Assembly (NCBI GenBank): GCA_963678705.1
Contig: OY783213.1
Location: 14,574,451 to 14,638,450 of the forward strand
Source of the DNA: Panorpa germanica
Taxonomy: Eukaryota > Arthropoda > Insecta > Mecoptera > Panorpidae
Direction: 5' to 3'
DNA: 64,000 nt
A model generated the notes under the pieces. The model did not search any database. It saw nothing but the letters and a program-made list of their open reading frames with translations, and was not told the DNA's origin. Positions 13,345 through 33,499 of this stretch are shown here, piece by piece. The position numbers were made by a program, and so were the translations under genes. The stretch's first letter is position 1. Each line of letters begins with the position of its first letter.

Positions 13345-13606
13345 CCCAGTAAACATTTGGTGAAGTGTGCTTTTTTGTGACGTTTCTATCACTATTTCAC
13401 TTCAATTATAGTTCGCATCAACTTTATCTTCATTTGTATTCCGACAGGTGGAGTGGTTCCATCATCTGTAGCCGATAAAACAGACATTTCATTTGAACGA
13501 TTGTGAGAAACTGAAATATAAATGAACTCTTTCATGACAAAAAAATCATACGCATCTCCAATATGATGTCAAAGTGACTTCAAAATGCTCCAAAATGTTT
13601 ACTGGG
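13345..13606. mobile_element. MITE with CCCAGTAAACA termini, copy 2
   Basis: 262 bp, starting CCCAGTAAACATTTGG and ending CCAAAATGTTTACTGGG, so this copy has about 16 bp of near-perfect terminal inverted repeat. It aligns along its length with the copy at 2227-2478 in the same orientation, with a few small insertions. It is non-coding. TTAA follows the right end (13607-13610), but TTAA does not precede the left end. Confidence 0.78.
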
Positions 13607-14828
13607 TTAAAATTTATACTAGATATAACTTATAATAAGCCCGTACTGACTAAGTTTATATTTGGTATAAATTTTATAACTGGTTTATTAGTAAGGCGGT
13701 AAATGTTTTCAGGTTATTAGATAGAAAGCCATGCAGAACTACTTACGGGCAAGGGGAGTCAGAGGGGAAAGCTAGAGTCGAGCATGCTAATTTTCTCCAT
13801 TCATTTCATTTAGCACAATAAGCAGTTTACAAAATAAGTGGTAGCATGTATATATTTATTTTCTTACTTTGGTTACTTATTAATTAAAAGTTACGTTAGG
13901 CTACATAAAGGGAGGGAGGTTCTAGGATTCCAAAACGGTTAGAAAATGATACACACAACAAGTATACACATATTTTCTTCTAGATTTTTTCTTCAATTAT
14001 TTTACAGTGTATTCACAACACAATATGAGGGGTTACTGAATTGCGGATCTGAAATTGAAGGCAATTCAAAGTAACATTCAGTGAGCCCTAGCGGAGAATA
14101 GCCGAATTAAAATATAATTTCCTCACACACATATCTGCTGACTGAATGTAACCAATAAAGTTGGTTAGTTTGCAAAGTCTGCAATGTGCAGTGGTTCCAT
14201 AGAAAAGACAAACAGTTTGAGTTTTCCAGTATTCATTTGGAAATGGAAAATGAAAATGTAGATAGACGGACATAGTTTCCTATTACTTAACCACACACTT
14301 CACGATTCTATTGTATTGTATTTTATTGTATCTGCCTTTACGGCTTTACTTCCCACTTACATTCATTTGCTTTACAAATGTTTAACATTTTTTAAATTCT
14401 CATCTTTTTTTTCAATGTTCGTCTTCCTTGTTATCTTCCTCTACTACCTCCACCACCTATTCACTTTCTTCTTTTCTCTTGCAATCGTTCCTCCCGACTC
14501 CTTCTGCTTACAAAGTTTCTCCTTCTTCTCTCTTCTCTTCTCTTTCTCCTTACCTCCGTCATTCATACTCTTCCTTCCCTCTTTCCTTGCAATATCCTGA
14601 TCCTGACACCTGTACTTAATGTGTTCTAATTGTTGCTCTTCCTTCCCGAATAAGCTGCATAATCCTTTTCTATTGTTCCTCAATATCTCTCTTCTCTCTC
14701 TCTTCATTCCCATCCCTGAATCTAGCAATTATTTTCACATCCTTTCTCCCTTTGTTTTTCAGGTACCGTGCCAATCCTTTAGTTCATAACCCTCTGTATC
14801 TTGTATTGTATAAAAAATATATATAAGT
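13607..14828. other. intergenic, pyrimidine-rich tract
   Basis: 14390-14720 on the plus strand is strongly C/T-biased (TTCTCTTCTCTTCTCTTTC-like), which makes spurious Ser/Phe/Leu-rich frames on one strand and Lys/Glu/Arg-rich frames on the other. I see no real gene. Confidence 0.45.
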
Positions 14829-15006
14829 TACTAGCTGTCCCGGCCACGCGTTGCTGTGTCTAACGTTTTTGTCATATTACATTACATAGCGCCATCTATT
14901 GAATATTTACTCACAAATTTGTACAAATTTGATTAAAATCGGTTAAGTAGTTTAGGAGTCCATCGCGGACGAACAACGTGACACGTAATTTATATATATT
15001 AAGATT
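14829..15006 (+). mobile_element. RTE-like non-LTR retrotransposon 3' end
   Basis: The block begins ACTAGCTGTCCCGGCCACGC and runs through GGTTAAGTAGTTTAGGAGTC to TTATATATATTAAGAT. This layout (CTAGCTGTCCCGGC opening, GTTTAGGAGT middle, ATATATTAAGAT tail) is a form I associate with 3' ends of RTE-type LINEs or their SINE partners in arthropods. No reverse transcriptase is present, so the copy is 5'-truncated. The family is assigned from memory of the motif, not from a search. Confidence 0.45.
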
Positions 15007-17070
15007 ATTTTCGAATATGGGGCCCTATTCCTGAGTCTTGCTAGCAATGGTCGTGATCGAACAGATCTGATTTATATGCGTGAAACATTTTACAAATCAC
15101 TTTTAAAAGAGTATTTCTAACCATACGAGCTTTAACTCTTTTCTTTAACGGATGATTGAAATTAAAATGATTTTGGTAGGTGGTAGCTTTCCAGCAAGTA
15201 AATTAACTTTCTGAAACTTATAAATTTGAATTGTAATAAAAGTTTGTTCTACTCGTAGATAACATAAAAGTATTTTAGTGGCCAATTATAATTACCGACC
15301 CGTGTACTAATTACTATTATTTATGAACTCTTGCTAATCAAAGAAATTATGTAGGTATTCTTTAAAGTATCATTCCCACCTAACATTTTAGTTCTGATTC
15401 TAATTTTGTCTGCACCAGTAACGAGTGCGTAGCGAAGAAGGTGCAACTTGGCCCGGTTGAGAGTATTTGTCACCTTCAATAAATACATTATTGTATATAC
15501 AGGGGTGAGCCGCTTTTAAGCGTAGACACGTGCCTGACAATAATAACACTTTTTAAGTTTTCGGAAGAAATTACTTATTTGTAATTTTTTGGTGTCACGG
15601 AAATTATTTGGGTTTTAGAGGAATGGGGAAAAAAATTCACGCAATTATAAGAAAAAGGTTACAAAAAAGGTTTGCGGTATGTACGAGGAGGAAGGATGGG
15701 AGCGAGAGTAGAGAAGAAGAGGGTTAAATTCATTATTGAATTAGTTACGGAGAGGTACAAGTTAGAAACTAGAAGTATAGTATAGCATATACGTAATATT
15801 TATAATCATTTCCTGCATATGTTTTAGTTTTAATTTTACGCTAGTTTTTTCCAAGCGCCATGGTATCTAAGTTATTAATACAATGAATCCAATGCGAATG
15901 ATAAAAATTATACAAACCTGTGGACACTTTCCTAAAAGCGGCCGGCTAAAAGAAACGACATTTAAAGTTTATTATTTAAATTGTCAATTTCTTTTTATCT
16001 AATTTTATAATAACTTAACAATATGCACAGTAAGTTCTGTCGACTACAAATATTGACTGTGTTGGCCGTTATTCTTCACAAAGTCATATATGGAGTCCTT
16101 GAGTATGTGGTCACTGTTTTACAAGCTTTGTACCAACTAAAGAACTATAATTTCTATATATAATACATATTTATATATATATATGTCTCCGAGATACCAC
16201 AACGTAAAAACTGAACATTATTCCCGTAGATATAAAAACAATTTATTCTTAATTATATAAATGTTCAGCAAATTCATCCATTAAAAAGTTTTATCTTTGA
16301 ATAATATTTCCCGAAACCTCCCCTTAAAAAAATGCATGAAAATTGCTTTTAATCAGCTTTTGAGTCTTACGGTGTTATACTTACAATGTATCTATGTATT
16401 TGTAGAGCTCTGTGTTGTATATATATCTGTGTGTATGTATGTATATATGTAAAGAGAATAACTTGAACTCAACAAACTCTTAGAAACATTATTTCGCTAT
16501 CTTAGAGAGTCTATATTGGACCCGCGAGAGAAATCTGGGCGGCCATTTTGACTGACAGATTTGAACAACTTGCATACAAATATCCTAATTTAGTTTTACT
16601 CTTACAAAGAATAATGGTTATGCTTATGTTTTTCAACAAAGCTAAAAATACTTTAATATTGGATCAATAATGACGCCAGTCTTAAGTTGTGTGCTAATGC
16701 GTTTGTTTTGAACGAATTACACAATGGTGGTACGCATCACTCAGTAAGTTTGTAGGATGACATATAGATGGCGCCACTGTTGATGAATCCATAAGATTTT
16801 TTGTAGACTACTATATAACACGTACTATATACAGGTTCGGTGCTAGGGGCATTCATATTACAGGGGGCGCAAAGATAAATTTAATCAAAAATTCAAACTC
16901 TTAAATGCTATATTTCGTTTCAACTATTGTTTAATTAATAACGGTCTTAGAGCATATATATATGGAGAGTGAATAGCCTATCTTTCCTATAGAATAAAAG
17001 TGTGTCTATGTGTCTAAAAGTGTGTGGTATATGTTCCTATTTGTTCTCTATGCGCATGCGTCGAAAGTGA
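15007..17070. other. intergenic, possible diverged element at 15501-15951
   Basis: GAGCCGCTTTTAAGCGTAGA near 15507 and CCTAAAAGCGGCCGG near 15930 form a partial inverted pair that might bound an old element, but I could not confirm the ends. No exon is recognised. A TAGATGGCGCCACTG motif lies at 16765-16779. Confidence 0.35.
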
Positions 17071-17290
17071 AATTTTATATTTCGTAGAGAAAAAAATCCT
17101 AAAACTTTTGGCGACCCTGTATTTTTCTCTGAATTTCCTGGAAACCCGTAATTTTGGAAAAACTGAAAAAAAGTTGGGCTCTTTTTTGCTATATAATTAT
17201 GTATTCGTAAAAGATAGAAAGTTGAAATTTTGCATGTGCATTAAGGTATTCAATACTGACATTTTTCAAAAATTAGAAATTCAAAAATTG
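17070..17290 (+). repeat. dispersed repeat, copy 1 (shared with 20.74 kb)
   Basis: TTTCGTAGAGAAAAAAAT, then AATTTCCTGGAAACCCGTAA, then TTCGTAAAAGATAGAAAGTT all recur in the same order near 20743-20935. The chance reading frames across both copies give related but non-conserved peptides. It is a dispersed interspersed repeat, and I cannot assign the superfamily. Confidence 0.6.
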
Positions 17291-17884
17291 AAAAAGGGGG
17301 GGTTAAAGAAATTCGGGGGCCCGGTAGGGAACTTTGCAGAAAGTTCATATTCTGGATTCTAGAATAATTAAGTATATTATTAATAAAAAAAAATTCAAAA
17401 TTTTATTTGGGGGCACGGGTGCAGTATTTGCCGAGAGTAAAACTTGTGCTAGAAAGTTGAAATTTTGTATATAGGCTAACCTTGGTAACTTATTTCCGAA
17501 TCGAAAAAAAATCCCAAATTTTGAAAAAAAGTTGATCAAATAACGCATAAATTGAAAATATTTTTTATTTTGATAAAAAAAATATATTTTTTTAGTCAAT
17601 TTATTATTGTACGAGTTTATTATTTCAATTTAAAAATAGAGTTAAATAGGCAATGTAATTACGAATTATTTTATTGGTTTCAAATCATACACGCGCTCAA
17701 AAGACGTCGCTTTGCGACGGGGGTAATCTCTGGTATATATATGTATATACATATAATTTAGCTATATTCCTAAAATAATTTCTCGCATCTGTTAATTTAT
17801 CTGTTTGCAAAATGATAACAAAGCGGTGGAATCATCTGATTGGCTGTAGCTTTACACGGTGTCGAAAGAGTTGGAACAATCGAA
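17291..17884. other. intergenic upstream of the secreted-peptide gene
   Basis: AT-rich. An inverted CCAAT motif (GATTGGCT at about 17838) and the TATAAATT box at 17886 immediately precede the small two-exon gene. Confidence 0.4.
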
Positions 17885-17885
17885 A

Positions 17886-17893
17886 TATAAATT
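17886..17893 (+). promoter_or_regulatory. TATA-like box of the 62-residue peptide gene
   Basis: TATAAATT lies about 70 bases before the start codon at 17958. An ACAGTT initiator-like motif follows near 17904. The position suits a TATA promoter with a short 5' leader, but no transcript is visible to me. Confidence 0.4.
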
Positions 17894-17957
17894 TTAAAAC
17901 GCCACAGTTCAAATTTAATTTTTGAAACGCTAACATCTAAAACATATTCTATCCACC

Positions 17958-18227
17958 ATGAGTGCCCTACAATTTTTACTGGCTATTGCAGTCTTCCTAA
18001 TCTTCATGGAGATGGCCACTTCAACTACAGGTAGGAATTGTTTTGTTTTCTGTTAACTATTAAATTCCTGAATATCTTAATTATTTTATTTATAATTTAA
18101 TTGATTTTCAGTTCTGTCAGTTGGTGTCTCAACTTCTGCCTCAACCGCACCTCAATTGCACCAGAGTTTTAATCTTAAGGGTTATAATTTTGATTTTTTG
18201 GAGTTGGGTTTAACCTCAGATATTTAA
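17958..18227 (+). CDS. small secreted peptide precursor, 62 aa, two exons, unrecognised
   Basis: Two exons, 17958-18030 and 18112-18227, join across an 81-nt phase-1 intron with GTAGG donor and TTTTCAG acceptor and give a closed 63-codon frame. The start sits in a strong context (CCACCATGA). Residues 3-16 are hydrophobic (ALQFLLAIAVFLIF) and look like a signal peptide, with cleavage plausible around residues 20-25. The rest is about 38-40 residues, free of cysteine, Ser/Thr-rich at first and ending G-Y-N-F-D-F-L-E-L-G-L-T-S-D-I. There is no dibasic site, so it is not an obvious amidated neuropeptide. An intron between signal and mature parts is common for secreted, venom, salivary or reproductive peptides. 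I do not recognise the family and assign no function. TATA-like and CCAAT-like motifs lie upstream. Confidence 0.65.
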
Positions 18228-18451
18228 AAGTTCATATTTTATTTTCATGTTACTTTTTAAATCCTGTATTTAAATTAAATCTTATTTAAATTTAAAACAG
18301 AAATAATTTGAAATATGAATATAAAATGAATCTCGTTTCATTAAATTTCTGTAATTATGATTCTATTTGTGACATTAATTGTTGATATATTATGAAATAT
18401 AAAGATACGAGTATTTAAAAAAATACACTAAATTTTATTATTTATATTATT
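18228..18451. other. 3' flank of the peptide gene
   Basis: AT-rich, with ATATAAAG-like and other AT-rich motifs but no canonical AATAAA that I can place confidently. No further exon is visible. Confidence 0.35.
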
Positions 18452-18835
18452 ATTTTTTTTTATTTATTTATTTATTTGACTTGACTTTTATTCGTCATAG
18501 CCACCATCAAACATTTTTTTACATATTTCACATTTTATAATTCTATTTTACAAATTTCTAAATATTTAAATAATTCACTAATTAATTTTGAATCACTTAA
18601 CAAAAATTTAGTATTAACAGGAAAAGTTTTAACCACATCTAATATTTCACTATTGAATTTTGATCTTTCTAAACTATAATTTATGCATTCAAATATAATA
18701 TGATCCAAAGTTCCTTCTTCACCACATTGACATCTATCGTCGGATTTAATTTTGTAAAGGTGAGCCGGAGTTTTACAATGATTACTTTTAATTCTGATTA
18801 TAGTTGATATAATTTTGCTTAATTTATATTAAATA
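18452..18835 (-). mobile_element. 5'-truncated LINE, C-terminal ORF2 fragment with AAAT tail
   Basis: On the minus strand an open frame from about 18830 to 18536 encodes a chain with C-Q-C-G-E-E-G-T-L-D-H-I-I-F-E-C, the zinc-knuckle and tail of an I/R1/Jockey-like ORF2 protein, followed by a stop. A 3' UTR then reads to GACGAATAAAAGTC and an (AAAT)n tail at 18452-18475. The intact reading frame over nearly 100 codons and the clear tail suggest a relatively recent, severely 5'-truncated insertion. The rest of ORF2, including reverse transcriptase, is absent. Confidence 0.75.
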
Positions 18836-20740
18836 AAGATAGAAGTTAGTATTAAGTAAAGTACAAGTTTCACCATCTGAAAGTTACACTAAAACATAAA
18901 ATTAAAACTAATACTTAGTAGCTGGGAATGGGGCAAACTACAACCTTTTTAATACTAAATCATAAAACTTGACAGTATGTACTCGTAAAGTGATCTTTTC
19001 GGCTTGTAAAAAATAAAGAAATAAATAAAATAGACGACACAGTAGGCAAGAGAATTATTGCTTTATCTGAGTTCAATCTCCGAATAAGAGTTATATATAT
19101 TTTCTGGCTTTGGTTAGTATCAAGTTAAATTGATTATATACATACCCAATCATAAACTTATTTAACAGTGGTGTAGTTCATACATATGAGGCTATAACAC
19201 CATAAAAAATTCCAACATAGATGAAAATTATCGGACTCAAATAAATTAAGTTTAAAACACATAAAAAAACTTATACTATGTTCTGGACCTAAAACATACA
19301 ATTTAAGATTAAAACTAAAACGTAACGTTTTGTAAAAAGTATTATAAAACCAAATACTAGTACTCGTATTTTACTTGAGCAATTGAAAAATAGGCGCTAA
19401 ATGAGCATCTTGTATTATTTTCTCAAAATATCATACTGAATAAATAATACAAACATTAATGTCCTACAAAATAAATTACTAAAAGCTATAAATTACATAT
19501 ATTATTAAATCCCCTTGACATTTCTTAACTCTAAAAACCAAAGTCATACAGTCACAGCTTCCTGGCTTCCTCCTGCTAGGTTGAACGTTGAAGTACTTTA
19601 AAGTTTGAATTGGGACTCGGTACGTTTGCAACATTAAGTATTATTTTAATCCTTTATTAATGTGGGTGATCAAATTAAAAATGTAAAATATACAATATGG
19701 GAAAAAGAGAGGAGATGGTATTATGAAGAAAGAGTAATAATGGTGGTGTAGAGAATAAGTGAAGAATGAAGAGGGGTTACACATTCTCGTATACTGTCTA
19801 GGCCAGATGGAACTTTCTTTGGTTTAGTTTTTAAAGTTGAAGCTAAGGCGCTTTTACTATCTGACTTGTACTAAGTAATTATAGAAATTCCGGCAGGGAG
19901 AAATCTTTATATTTTAGGTTATATATTTAAATATAAATGCAAATCAGCTTCTATAACATTGTAATTAAACCTTAGCGATCAGCGCTTTTTTGTACTTGTG
20001 CCTACCAACAACGCCGGTGTAGTTATATTAAAAACAAAAATGTCACCTCAGTCGAGTCATCGGAGTTATGGATTAAACGATGGCTGTCTCCTTAGCGGAG
20101 CCAACGGAACTGTAAGGGTTAATATGCGAAAGTTTGAAATAACATTTGCAATAGATGACACAACTAACTCTTTACTCAATTACTTCCTTGAAGGTAAACG
20201 AGGCTATATACATCGCAAAGTACCAAACAATTCCAACTAAAGTCTATTGCTTTAACAGTCCTACATATCAAAACTCGCGGCATCATACTCAGAGCAGTCA
20301 GATCTCTCTCTACGTTCGCTACGTCTCCTACGTCTCTACGTTGCCTGGCGACCGCCCTCAGCAACCCTTTAATTACGGCCGTAAATTAGCGAAATGTTCG
20401 ATAGAGGCCGATAGCGTCCTTAGTTTGAGAATTTATTGCAATCCACGCACAGAAATTAAGCAGATATGAGTCAAAGTTTAAAAGGCCTTCTGTAATAACG
20501 GAATATATATTTGCTTGGGTTAGAGACTCATCGTTCTACGAGTACTAGAGGATGATGACTTCACGAAGACGACGTTCAGAACCTTGCCAGAATGCCGACG
20601 ATTGCCAGAACAACACTGGCGTAAACATTCAATATTTTACTGCAAATATAAATATCCTATATTATAATGTTCCAAGGGAAAGTTTATGTTTATTTGTTTG
20701 TTTGTTTATATGTTTATATGTTAACACGATTCCTGAAAAT
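18836..20740. other. intergenic, repeats and a CpG-richer patch
   Basis: 18836-19330 carries more of the TTTTAGTTTTAATTTTA-armed repeat family in inverse orientation (near 18890 and 19290). 20270-20600 is less AT-rich than its surroundings, and frames of 60-104 codons cross it on both strands, but none has splice or start features I trust. Confidence 0.35.
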
Positions 20741-20742
20741 CG

Positions 20743-20935
20743 CCTATTTCGTAGAGAAAAAAATTGTAAGAATTTTTGCGTCCTCGGATTTTCCCTTGAA
20801 TTTCCTGGAAACCCGTAATTTTGAAAAAACCAAAAAAATTTTTTTTACTTTTTATTCTATAACTTTTAATTCGTAAAAGATAGAAAGTTGAAATTTGGCA
20901 TGTGTATTACGGTGTTTAATGCTAAAATTGAAAAA
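20743..20935 (+). repeat. dispersed repeat, copy 2 (shared with 17.07 kb)
   Basis: Same ordered blocks as the 17070-17290 copy, on the same strand: TTTCGTAGAGAAAAAAA, AATTTCCTGGAAACCCGTAA and TTCGTAAAAGATAGAAAGTT. A TTTGTTTGTTTGTTTATATG simple stretch precedes it at 20690. The superfamily is unknown. Confidence 0.6.
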
Positions 20936-21140
20936 GGGAGCTCAATAACTTCTCAATAATATTTTCTCAATTTATTTCACCTCTCGTTTCCTTTGACATG
21001 TTGTGACTCGAAACAGGCCAAAACGAAGCGAGAGCTACTGTATACACTCGATCTCGCCTGTATTGGCGAGAGTGAACTCCCAGCATTAGAAACAAATTTA
21101 CCAAAATCCTCAAACGCGGGCTTCTAAATTAAATTGCTCT

Positions 21141-21623
21141 TAGGCCTGTAGCACACCACAAGTGTGTTTAAGCTAATTTTGACCGGGCGTATACGCGCTA
21201 CTACGCTTTACCTATTCGAACCCTGTAAATGCAATGAAGCTCGCACACTGCAAGCGACAAAGCCGTCTGAATACAGGCGTTACGTACCTCTCTCATTGGA
21301 ACTGAATTTAAGCGAATTTTAACGAAGCGAATACATGCTACAACGCTAACCTATCACCTACGTTGTAAATGTAATTAGCCGGCTCAGACTGGAAAGGAAC
21401 CGTGGTGTATCGATAAAAATTAAAGTAAAAGTTTACACGATAAATGATGTTAGTGTAAAACAACTCCAATACATCCTACAGCACACAAATTTGACATGGC
21501 GTATTGTCGTATCGGTACGTGGTATGTATGTATTGTGACACAACATATGCAAATAACACAGGAGTTGGCTTGCTTTGAGAGTTCTAGTCGTTTAAATACG
21601 CTTGCAATGTGCGACACGCCTTA
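21141..21623. mobile_element. MITE, 483 bp, copy 1 (TAGGCCTG / GCCTTA ends)
   Basis: The left end TAGGCCTGTAGCACACCACA and the inverse of the right end (TAAGGCGTGTCGCACATTGC) are related inverted repeats that continue through AAGNGTNTTTAA. The interior shares long blocks with a second copy at 59351-59769, such as CGTATACGCGCTACTACGCT and ACAACTCCAATACA. It is non-coding. The size, GC-rich ends and subterminal repeats fit a hAT-like or related cut-and-paste family, but the target duplication here is not clean. Confidence 0.65.
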
Positions 21624-23320
21624 AGTGCTAAATGCGGCGCTTATCATAGCGACAAGGCAAACTCTATCTGAAATGAAAAATTTTCCACATTTTTATGGCT
21701 TCTTGTTAAATTATGCAGAAAATTTATACAAAGAAATAGATCATGATTATAACGATAATATATATTGACAGTTTCAAGTGATTCCTCTCCCCTCCCCTCT
21801 TCTCTGCCACCCTTCGCTCTCTATCGCTGTTTGCTGTTTTCAACCTTTGCATATAATTATCATTTTGAATTCTTCTTCTTTCTTTAGTAGATGCTTTGAA
21901 TTGCTCCCTCTTTTGCTTTTTACACGGTTTAACTTTTAATGGCGTCATATCGAAGTTTCGTTATCTAAACTTATTTGCAATAAATTTACCATGCCTCATA
22001 AAAACTGCGCAAATTTATTTCTTGAGTTCTCGATCGATGTACGACTCAGGGGAAATATTCATGTTTATATATACAGGGTGTGTAGTGGGAAAGATTCGAA
22101 TTTTAATGAAAAATATGGCTAAAATGAAGACTTATGCTTCACTACCTAACATCTCTGAAATGTACAACTTACTTTTTAAAAAAGTCTTGGTTTTAAACTA
22201 ATAAAAATCTCGAAACAATTTAAAAAAAAAGTATTTTTTCTTATTACTTATTTAAAATTAGCGGGCTCTTTACCTAAAAACTAGTATCTAACTCCATCTA
22301 TGGATATGGTTTTAAAGACGATTAAAGAAGGTTGTGTTCCTTGATTAGACTGAGTCGGTATCAGAATCAAAAACAGATTTTATGAGAGTTTGCTAAGAAC
22401 TCGTTTTCCTGAAATAATATATTTTTAGGAACTATTATGAAGATCTAATCATTCAATAAAACTATACTGCACTGTAAAAATATACAAATTATTTCCGGCA
22501 GTAGTTTAAATAGTAGCCCAATTTTAAAACAAAAAGGTGTAGCTAAATTATTCTTCATTAATATTTATTAGTGGACTATATTACTTACATTCGAGGCTTC
22601 AACACCATAAACTACCGAGTTGTCATTTTTCTTCATAAAACCGATACTGAAATATTTTTAAACGTTTTTAGAAATATTTTTAATTAAATAAATGACATGT
22701 GTACAAACAAAACCGAATTATGTTTTTTGATAATAAACCAAATTAATGACATTTTTTTTTAGCTCTCACACGAAATCAATCCAATCGCAATAGTCAACCG
22801 CCGAAATAAATTATAAGCAGTTGGCTTCCCGCGGGGAAAATTAATTATATGCAGTCATAATTGTATTCCTGTCTGTCTGACAGTTTCTTTATTAACTGCT
22901 GTTTCACCGAGAAAGGTTAAACTCTTGTTTCTGCCTTTAGACCACAGAAACTATTAACATTAACAAGAGTTTTTCAAAGTTAGAACACCATCGCAAGTTG
23001 ACGATAAATTAGAAATCAATTATAATTTGATTCTATGTTGCTGATAAAAAACATTTTAATATTTCAATATTATTAATTACACAATTATAAGTAAATACAT
23101 TATAATGTTGGGATCTTGTTTTAAATTGGTAATTTAAACCTATTATTCATACCTTTAATTCATTTTGAATAGGTATAAAAATGACATCTTGCGGTTGAAT
23201 GTAAAATAGAGTTTGACATATTATTCATCCGCCATTACAGAAAGTTAACGTTATATATTTATACATTTCTAAATTTTAATTTTAAGTTTTAAATCTAAAA
23301 AGGGCTATACAAATCTGGAA
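21624..23320. other. intergenic and promoter region of the zinc-finger gene
   Basis: AT-rich. A TATACAGGGTGTGTAGTGGG motif at 22071 resembles the ends of some LINE or DNA repeats but has no partner. No exon is seen before the start codon at 23321. The 5' UTR of the zinc-finger gene presumably lies in the last few hundred bases. Confidence 0.4.
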
Positions 23321-32729
<9,409 letters not shown>

Positions 32730-33038
32730 TTATTTAGACTGCTTTTCCACGTGATTAAGTAAACAAGAACAGAAATTCAGCTAAACATTTAATTGAGATT
32801 ATTTATCTATAAGGTGTAAATTTAAAATAAATATGTTACAAAGATGGTAAAATCATTTAGATAATGTCATGTATATTTTAAATATTTAATACGTGTAGAT
32901 AAATCAAAGTTTTTATTGTAAATAAACATTTACGAAGATAATTATTGAATATTATTATTATGTTAATCTAGTTTTAAATAATAAACGAATGCAACAAAAT
33001 GCGAATTAAAGTTCACATATATTATTGGTTTTTACTGA
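32730..33038. other. 3' UTR and flank of the zinc-finger gene
   Basis: AT-rich, with several AATAAA signals (about 32829, 32920 and 32981). No other gene is visible. Confidence 0.5.
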
Positions 33039-33100
33039 GCGCCATCTTCTTACCATAACCTTAACTTAACTAATTCATCTACTATTCCATAGATGGCGCC
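33039..33100. promoter_or_regulatory. inverted GCGCCATCT...AGATGGCGCC pair, left of the satellite
   Basis: GCGCCATCT at 33039-33047 faces AGATGGCGCC at 33091-33100 across 43 bases. AGATGGCGC matches the core of the Drosophila CTCF site as I remember it, so this could be a pair of oppositely oriented architectural-protein sites. It could equally be a very small MITE: a related copy, including CTACTATTYCATAGATGGCGC, lies at 35867-35923 on the other side of the satellite. Confidence 0.45.
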
Positions 33101-33499
33101 TATAGTATAATTGAAATTATAATGTGCCTAAATTATATGCAACTATAGTAACACTGCTAATTTTTGCACCAATCCTTACATTTAAAAACAGTTTGAAAAA
33201 CGAACAAAACTAAAAAAAAGGGTCCTCACTTTCTCCGTCTTTTCTTAGTTGGTTTGTTTCATTTATTTGAGAGCCTCAAGTGATCTCATACACTAATTAG
33301 GCGCAACGCGTTATATGCATTACGATAATATAACTAGCATTATTGTAAGAAGAATTCCGCGATAAGACAAGTATAAGTAAAAATACATATTACAGACTAC
33401 AAAATTAAAATTAAAGTAACTTGCTAGTTCCGTTCTCGTGAATTTCTATGTATAAATATTTCTACATACGGGTTAGAAGTTATAAAGCAAAAAGTGACT

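Noticed and set aside
14316-14728. Opposed 94-codon frames in the C/T-rich tract
   Set aside because: Both reflect strand-biased simple sequence (Ser/Phe/Leu on one strand, Lys/Glu/Arg on the other) with no splice or promoter support.
15501-15951. Possible element with GCCGCTTTTA ends
   Set aside because: The inverted match is short and broken, and no target duplication or second copy is visible in the window.
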